A DNA stretch of 35,108 nucleotides, from contig JBPCMU010000059.1 in assembly GCA_051001975.1 (NCBI GenBank), positions 1-35,108 of the forward strand. The letters run 5' to 3'. The stretch's first letter is position 1. The number at the start of each line of letters is the position of its first letter. Source of the DNA: DATAEG01 sp051001975. Lineage in GTDB: Bacteria > Actinomycetota > Actinomycetes > Mycobacteriales > Jatrophihabitantaceae. This document shows positions 31,056 through 35,108 of the stretch, one piece after another. The position numbers and the translations under genes are program-made. The notes beneath the pieces were generated by a model. It did not search any database and was not told the DNA's origin. It saw nothing but the letters and a program-made list of their open reading frames with translations.

Positions 31056-32270
31056 TCAACTGGCCGCTTGCAGGGACGGATTGCGCACCGCGGCCGCCAT
31101 CCGCTCCACCATCTCGGTGAGGATCGGCCGCGGCGTCGCGAAGTTGAACCGGAGGGATCCCGGCCCGCCCGTGCCGAACGCCGGCCCGTCCACGACGACG
31201 ACCTCGGCCTGCTCGGTAACCAGTTTGCCCGGGCTTACCGGCAGGTCCAGCTCGGTGAAGTCCAACCAGGCCAGGTAGGTGCCGTCCGGCGGCCGGTAGA
31301 CGACCTCGGGCAGGTGCTTGTCCAGCAGGGTGGCCAGCAGCGCGCGGTTGCCGTCGAGATAGTCGAGCACGTTGGCCAGCCACGGCCCGCCGTGCCGGAA
31401 GGCTGCGGTGTTGGCCACGACACCGGGGGTGCTGGCCCCGTGCGAGGCGAACATCCCCATCTCTTTCCAGATCTCCCGGTCGGCATCGCTGGTCAGGATG
31501 ACCTCGGCGCATTTCAGCCCCGGCAAGTTCCAGGCCTTGGACGCGGACGCGGCGGTCAGGGTATGACCGGCCGCTGTCTCCGACGTCGATGCATACGGGA
31601 TGTGCCGAGTGTCCTTGTAGACCAAGGGTGCGTGGATCTCGTCGGAGAACACCCGGCCGCCGTGACGGTCGACGACCTCGGTGAGCGCGGTCATCTCCTC
31701 GGTGCTGAAGACCCGACCCAACGGGTTGTACGGGTTGCAGAAGATGATCAGGTGCCCGCCGTCGCGGAAAGCCTTGTCGATGCCCTCCAGGTCGAGGGTG
31801 AACATGCCGTGGTCGTTGCGCATCGGCACTTCGATGATCTCGCGACCGAGGAACGGCGGCACCGACAGGAACGGCATGTACGCCGGGGTGGGCAGGATGA
31901 CCGGCGAACCCGGCCGGGAGAAGTGTGTGATCGCGATCTCTAGGCCCTTGATGACGTCGGGTAGCGGATGGATACTCGCCGGGTCGACCGCCCAGCCGTA
32001 GCGTTCCTGCTGCCAGGTGGCGCAGGCATCCGCAAGGTCGTCGGCGAGCGGCTTGGCGAGGTAGCCGAAGTTCGCGTCGGCGGAGAGTTTCGCGAGCGCA
32101 TCCAGGATCGGTGGCGCCGCACCGAAGTCCATCTCGGCGACGAACGCACCCAACCCGGTCGGGCCGGGAACTGTCCACTTGACGCTGCCTCGCGAACGCA
32201 GCGTGTCAAGGGTGGTTGCGTCGATCTGTTCGGCGAAGGCCTCGCTCTCGGCTGACCTGGGATCACTCAT
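31056..32270 (-). CDS. PLP-dependent aminotransferase / C-S lyase (MalY/PatB family)
   Basis: A 404-aa fold-type I PLP enzyme. Landmarks are FAEMDF-type start (AFVAEMDFGAAPPILDAL, about 42-59), the tyrosine-stacking region ILPTPAYMPFLSV, the Asn in FCNPYNPLGRVF (about 177-188), SDEIHAPLVY (about 209-218), the PLP-binding lysine in SASKAWNLPG (Lys245), and the C-terminal Arg in GSLRFNFATPRP. This pattern matches MalY/PatB proteins, which are cystathionine beta-lyases or cysteine-S-conjugate lyases, some with aminotransferase activity. Start ATG 32270 is chosen over GTG 32273. It lies 42 nt after a YheO/DauR-like regulator gene and before an MFS gene, suggesting an amino-acid or thioether pathway. 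Confidence 0.9.
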   Translation of the reverse strand: MSDPRSAESEAFAEQIDATTLDTLRSRGSVKWTVPGPTGLGAFVAEMDFGAAPPILDALAKLSADANFGYLAKPLADDLADACATWQQERYGWAVDPASIHPLPDVIKGLEIAITHFSRPGSPVILPTPAYMPFLSVPPFLGREIIEVPMRNDHGMFTLDLEGIDKAFRDGGHLIIFCNPYNPLGRVFSTEEMTALTEVVDRHGGRVFSDEIHAPLVYKDTRHIPYASTSETAAGHTLTAASASKAWNLPGLKCAEVILTSDADREIWKEMGMFASHGASTPGVVANTAAFRHGGPWLANVLDYLDGNRALLATLLDKHLPEVVYRPPDGTYLAWLDFTELDLPVSPGKLVTEQAEVVVVDGPAFGTGGPGSLRFNFATPRPILTEMVERMAAAVRNPSLQAAS

Positions 32271-32312
32271 CACAACACCATCCGGTTGCCCACTGACTCA
32301 TCCGTTGCTCTC

Positions 32313-33146
32313 CTACTTGGTTCGCTGGTTGCGTCCGCTCGCTGACGACTTGCGGTTGGCCGACGATTCTTCCTCCGCGGCGAGTTCGTTCAGGTAGTTG
32401 TAGATGGTGAATCGGCTGACCTCGAGGCTGGAGGCAACCGTCTCGATCGCATCGCGGATCAGGAACATGCCGCGCTCCCGCAGTTGCTGGACGACGCGGA
32501 TCTTGTGCTCTTTCTTCATCAGATCCACCGGGACGCCGACCTCGTCGATGGCCTGGGTGATCATGTGGTCAGCCAACTCGTCGATATTGTGCGCAAACCA
32601 CTCGCCGTTGGGCGGAGTTGTCTGCCCGCGCAGGACAGGAGTGCCGTTCTGCGCTGTGGTCGCGGCCAGCGCTAGTACCACTCCAGTGGGATCGGCGATC
32701 CCCTCCAGCGGGTGCTGCGAGCCCAATGCCGATTCGGCGACCTGCCGCAGCAACAGCCAGTGCGTGACATCGTTGTTGACGCAGAGCGCAGCCAACGGCG
32801 CATCGGCCTGGTCGCGGAAGATGATCGTCGAGGACTGCAGCTTCCGACCCCCAGGCAGGTCGGTCGGATAGCTCAGCAGGTCCTCCCGCGAGCCCGACGC
32901 CATGTATCTGAGCAGGACATCGGTCGGCGGATCACCGACGGTGCGGTCGGTGACGTTGCCGGCCACGGCCACGATCGAGGACGGCAGCTTGCGAAGGTCG
33001 TGCAGCACCACCTCGGTGGTCGGCAGCAGCGCATCCGACAGCCGCTCGACAACTGTGACGAGGCTGTCGACGAAGGCGTTGTCCGCCTCGGCCGCGGCGC
33101 GCCGCTTGGCGCGCGCTGCTCCGGTGGGACGTGGGGAAGCTGCCAC
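32313..33146 (-). CDS. YheO/DauR-like transcriptional regulator (PAS_6 plus HTH_22)
   Basis: A 277-aa regulator. A PAS-like YheO domain (about 25-135) begins DNAFVDSLVTVVERLSDALL and contains TTEVVLHDLRKLPSSIVAVA; the C-terminal HTH_22 domain has KKEHKIRVVQQLRERGMFLI and the recognition helix region VASSLEVSRFTIYNYLNE (about 232-249). Relatives include the D-arginine regulator DauR and the Corynebacterium regulators of C-S lyase genes. GTG 33146 is chosen because AAAGGA lies 9 nt upstream; the upstream extension covers the promoter. Together with the C-S lyase and the MFS gene it forms a leftward unit, so it probably controls that unit in response to an amino acid. Confidence 0.9.
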   Translation of the reverse strand: MAASPRPTGAARAKRRAAAEADNAFVDSLVTVVERLSDALLPTTEVVLHDLRKLPSSIVAVAGNVTDRTVGDPPTDVLLRYMASGSREDLLSYPTDLPGGRKLQSSTIIFRDQADAPLAALCVNNDVTHWLLLRQVAESALGSQHPLEGIADPTGVVLALAATTAQNGTPVLRGQTTPPNGEWFAHNIDELADHMITQAIDEVGVPVDLMKKEHKIRVVQQLRERGMFLIRDAIETVASSLEVSRFTIYNYLNELAAEEESSANRKSSASGRNQRTK

Positions 33147-33177
33147 AGGCACTGGTCCTTTCTGACTGGCCCACCAC

Positions 33178-33206
33178 ACGGTAGGGACCATCTTAATTGA
33201 TGTCAA
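33178..33206 (-). promoter_or_regulatory. Promoter candidate of the regulator-lyase-MFS unit
   Basis: On the minus strand TTGACA (33206-33201) and TACCGT (33183-33178) are separated by 17 bp, about 32 nt before GTG 33146. TCAAC-N5-GTTGA (about 33203-33217) is an inverted repeat overlapping the -35 element and could be an operator for autoregulation. Confidence 0.5.
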
Positions 33207-33373
33207 CGGCGAGTTGAAGTATTCCATCTGCTGTTGCAAGGTATGCACACCGTCGCTGGGATCAGGCGGCGGGACGCGTTCGTGATCCTTTCAGCAGGCT
33301 CGAGTGGGAAGACCACGGCCACCTCTCTGCCCGGGCGCTTGGCCGAGTGAGCACGGGCAACCGCTGGCATGGC

Positions 33374-34168
33374 TCAGCCGACCCGTTGGTAGCGCCCCGG
33401 CGTGGTGCCCAGCATCTTGCTGAAGTGCCGGGTGAGATGGGCCTGGTCGTAGAAGCCGACCGCAGTGGCTACTTCGGCGGCGGGTTGTCCGGCCAGCAAC
33501 AGGCGGCGCGCCAGATCGACGCGGCGTCCCGTCAGATACCGGTGTGGGGGCAGCCCGAATTCCTGGGTGAACGCCCGGACCAGGTGGGTGGGATGTGCGT
33601 GCAGTTCGGCGGCTGCCTCGTCGAGGTTCATGCCGACCGGCGTTCGCTCGTCGAGCAAGTCCCGTAGCCGCTGCGCCAGCCGCGGGTCGGGCCGCGGATC
33701 GGGTGCGGTCACCGCGCCGACCAGATGTTGACCCAAGCGATCGCAGATGAGTGCCAGTCGGCTCGCCGCCTCCCACTGCTGGCCTGGGCCGCGCAGCGCG
33801 TGGTGCAGGCGATCGATGCGATCGCGCAGAACTGGGTCCTGCAGTGCCGGCGTATCCACCGCAGCGCCCACGAGATTTGCACCCAACACCGATGCGTCCA
33901 GGTAGATGACCCTCTTGCGAAAGCCCCCTGCGCTCGCGGACCGACCGTCATGCGGAACGTTCGGCGGCAACAGCGTCACCTGGGAGCGGAGCGCACCATG
34001 CTCGTGCCGGTCCAGTTCGTATCGCACGGCACCCTCGTCTACCAGCAGCAGCGTCCACGCGTCGTGGGTGTGCGACGGGTACGCGTGGTCGGTGAAGTGC
34101 GCATAGAACACTTCACGGATACCCGCCACGTCCGGGCGCCAGGCTCTGATCTCCGAGCGTTGCACCAC
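33374..34168 (-). CDS. AraC-family regulator with cupin-type sensor domain
   Basis: A 264-aa regulator. The N-terminal AraC-binding (cupin) domain starts IREVFYAHFTDHAYPSHTHD (about 16-35) with metal- or ligand-type histidines and runs to about 155. The C-terminal domain has two helix-turn-helix motifs: LDEAAAELHAHPTHLVRAFT (about 181-200) and AAEVATAVGFYDQAHLTRHF (about 229-248). GTG 34168 (or GTG 34165) is chosen because TACGTT ends 6 nt upstream and no Shine-Dalgarno site is present; the frame continues into the neighbouring gene without support. It is divergent from the DUF2000 gene with start codons only 49 nt apart, so it probably controls that gene and itself. Confidence 0.9.
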   Translation of the reverse strand: MVQRSEIRAWRPDVAGIREVFYAHFTDHAYPSHTHDAWTLLLVDEGAVRYELDRHEHGALRSQVTLLPPNVPHDGRSASAGGFRKRVIYLDASVLGANLVGAAVDTPALQDPVLRDRIDRLHHALRGPGQQWEAASRLALICDRLGQHLVGAVTAPDPRPDPRLAQRLRDLLDERTPVGMNLDEAAAELHAHPTHLVRAFTQEFGLPPHRYLTGRRVDLARRLLLAGQPAAEVATAVGFYDQAHLTRHFSKMLGTTPGRYQRVG

Positions 34169-34174
34169 GTCAAG

Positions 34175-34211
34175 AACGTACAAGACCTGGCGCGTCGGGC
34201 GGCGGGATGCT
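34175..34211. promoter_or_regulatory. Back-to-back leaderless promoters of araC-type and DUF2000 genes
   Basis: TACGTT on the minus strand (34180-34175) and GATGCT on the plus strand (34206-34211) each end 6 nt before a GTG start (34168 and 34218). The two -10 elements are only 25 nt apart, so the -35 regions overlap the opposite promoter and polymerase could not occupy both at once. Confidence 0.5.
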
Positions 34212-34217
34212 GGTGCG

Positions 34218-34649
34218 GTGGACGCCGACAACGAACCCGTCCGATTCGACACCAAGATCGCGATCCTGCTCCGCGACGACCTGCAGACTTGGCAGCGACT
34301 CAACGTCGCCGCATTCCTGGCCAGCGGCGTCGCGGCAGTTCATCCCGATGCGATCGGTGACCTTTACCTCGACGCCGACGACACCGAGTACCTGCCGATG
34401 TTCGGCCAGCCAGTCCTCGTCTTCGCCGGGTCGAAGGAGACGCTCACGGCGGCCCACGGCCGAGCGCTTGGACGGGGACTGAAGATGTCGATCTTCACTG
34501 CCGACCTGTTCGGCACCGGCAACGACCGGGACAACCGGGCTGCGGTCCGAGCTGTCAATCGCGACGACCTCAATCTGGTCGGGATCGCCCTCCGCGGGTC
34601 GCGCAACGCAGTCGACAAGGTCCTCAAGGGCGCGCAAATGCACACCTGA
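34218..34649 (+). CDS. DUF2000 family protein
   Basis: A 143-aa protein matching DUF2000 along its length: KIAILLRDDLQTWQRLNVAA (about 13-32), then a middle region ending VLVFAGSKETL and the C-terminal DDLNLVGIALRGSRNAVDKV. Members are small cytoplasmic proteins of unknown function, often next to AraC regulators. GTG 34218 has GATGCT ending 6 nt upstream, pointing to leaderless translation. Divergent AraC control is likely. Function cannot be inferred. Confidence 0.85.
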   Translation: MDADNEPVRFDTKIAILLRDDLQTWQRLNVAAFLASGVAAVHPDAIGDLYLDADDTEYLPMFGQPVLVFAGSKETLTAAHGRALGRGLKMSIFTADLFGTGNDRDNRAAVRAVNRDDLNLVGIALRGSRNAVDKVLKGAQMHT

Positions 34650-34679
34650 CGGCGCCGGTTGGCGTTCACCATTGCTTCG

Positions 34680-34694
34680 CTGCCGGTCCGGCAG
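34680..34694. terminator. Small palindrome between convergent genes
   Basis: CTGCCGGTCCGGCAG is a perfect 7-bp palindrome around one central base, able to form a six-base-pair stem with a three-base loop in either transcript. It lies between the ends of the DUF2000 and HNH genes and could terminate both. There is no U-tract. Confidence 0.3.
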
Positions 34695-34704
34695 TATCCA
34701 ACGG

Positions 34705-35108
34705 TCAGAACGGTGGCGGGTCGGGGTGGTCGACTGGTTCGGGTGGCGATTGCGCTGGCCTGGGGTCGATGGTGGTGGGTAGCGGGTCGGGCCGGGTGTG
34801 GAATTGGTGGCCGGTGGGACTGGTCCAGGTGGTGGATCCGTCGGGTTGTCGTTGCGGGTGCCAGTCGGTTTGGTGTTTGCACCGGTGGTGCCTGCGGCAC
34901 AGCGGGTGCAGGTTCCCCTCGCAGGTCGGCCCGCCGTCCTTGGCGGACCGAAGATGATCCAGGTCGCAGGCGACTGCGGGTCGGGTGCAGGAGGTGAAGG
35001 TGCAGGTCTGGTCGCGGGCGATGATGAACGCCGCCAGGCGTGCTGGTGGGCGGTAGGTCTGGGTGCCGTAGTCGATCAGGCGGCCGTGGTCGTCGGTGAT
35101 CAGTCGGC
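34705..35108 (-). CDS. DUF222/HNH endonuclease protein, C-terminal part only
   Basis: The minus strand is open from the window edge to TGA at 34705, about 134 codons. It contains CTFTSC, ACDLDHLRSAKDGGPTCEGN and NLHPLCRRHHRCKHQTDW, an HNH nuclease motif with its zinc-binding cysteines, followed by a proline-rich tail ending in DPPPF. This is the typical C-terminus of actinobacterial DUF222-HNH proteins, a multicopy family often found at genomic rearrangement points. The N-terminal part lies outside the window. The long frames on the plus strand here are shadows. Confidence 0.85.
   Translation of the reverse strand, partial: RLITDDHGRLIDYGTQTYRPPARLAAFIIARDQTCTFTSCTRPAVACDLDHLRSAKDGGPTCEGNLHPLCRRHHRCKHQTDWHPQRQPDGSTTWTSPTGHQFHTRPDPLPTTIDPRPAQSPPEPVDHPDPPPF

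Noticed and set aside
34659..34997. Plus-strand Trp/Arg-rich frame at the right end
   Set aside because: The minus strand encodes an HNH nuclease C-terminus with correct motifs over the same bases.

Overview
The window is high-GC DNA that fits an actinomycete (Actinomycetota). The evidence is a mycothiol-dependent maleylpyruvate isomerase-family gene, an SOS-controlled imuA'/imuB mutasome pair with a perfect actinobacterial LexA box, a DUF222-type HNH endonuclease end, and many probable leaderless genes. Genus cannot be told from the sequence alone. No rRNA, tRNA, CRISPR array or intact insertion sequence was seen.

Positions 1-4.9 kb hold a copper module: a CopA-type P-type ATPase, a permease of the YraQ/ArsP group overlapping it by ATGA, a small DUF6153-like membrane protein and a DUF305 copper-type lipoprotein, closed by a 13-bp-stem hairpin. 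Positions 4.9-8.9 kb hold ABC export genes: a lone Wzm/TagG-like permease without its ATPase, then a TetR regulator divergent from a small membrane protein, an ABC ATPase, an ABC-2 permease and a 57-aa CxxC protein. Positions 9.0-11.8 kb are an arsenic locus: arsR divergent from arsM, acr3 and an arsC whose C-terminal half is lost, with a large inverted repeat as likely operator. Positions 11.8-13.7 kb are a decayed zone with remnants of an ArsR-like regulator and an AHSA1 protein, an intact methyltransferase and coding debris. I read this as the right edge of an acquired metal-resistance region.

From 13.7 kb the DNA looks like ordinary chromosome: mycothiol-type isomerase, DinB, SRPBCC and VOC proteins; a zinc-type quinone oxidoreductase with a SoxR-like box; a nested palindrome; SOS box-imuA'-imuB; a DUF6345 protein; an epoxide hydrolase-like enzyme; proS; a lipoprotein hydrolase; a zinc-ribbon membrane protein; GNAT; methyltransferase; a small membrane protein; a short AraC regulator with a VOC protein; an operon (read right to left) of a YheO/DauR-like regulator, a PatB/MalY-type C-S lyase or aminotransferase and an MFS transporter; and an AraC regulator divergent from a DUF2000 gene. 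The window ends inside a DUF222/HNH endonuclease gene.

A recurring feature is a NANNNT hexamer exactly 6 nt before a start codon that has no Shine-Dalgarno sequence, as expected for leaderless mRNAs. The copper and arsenic genes mostly have clear Shine-Dalgarno sites instead.
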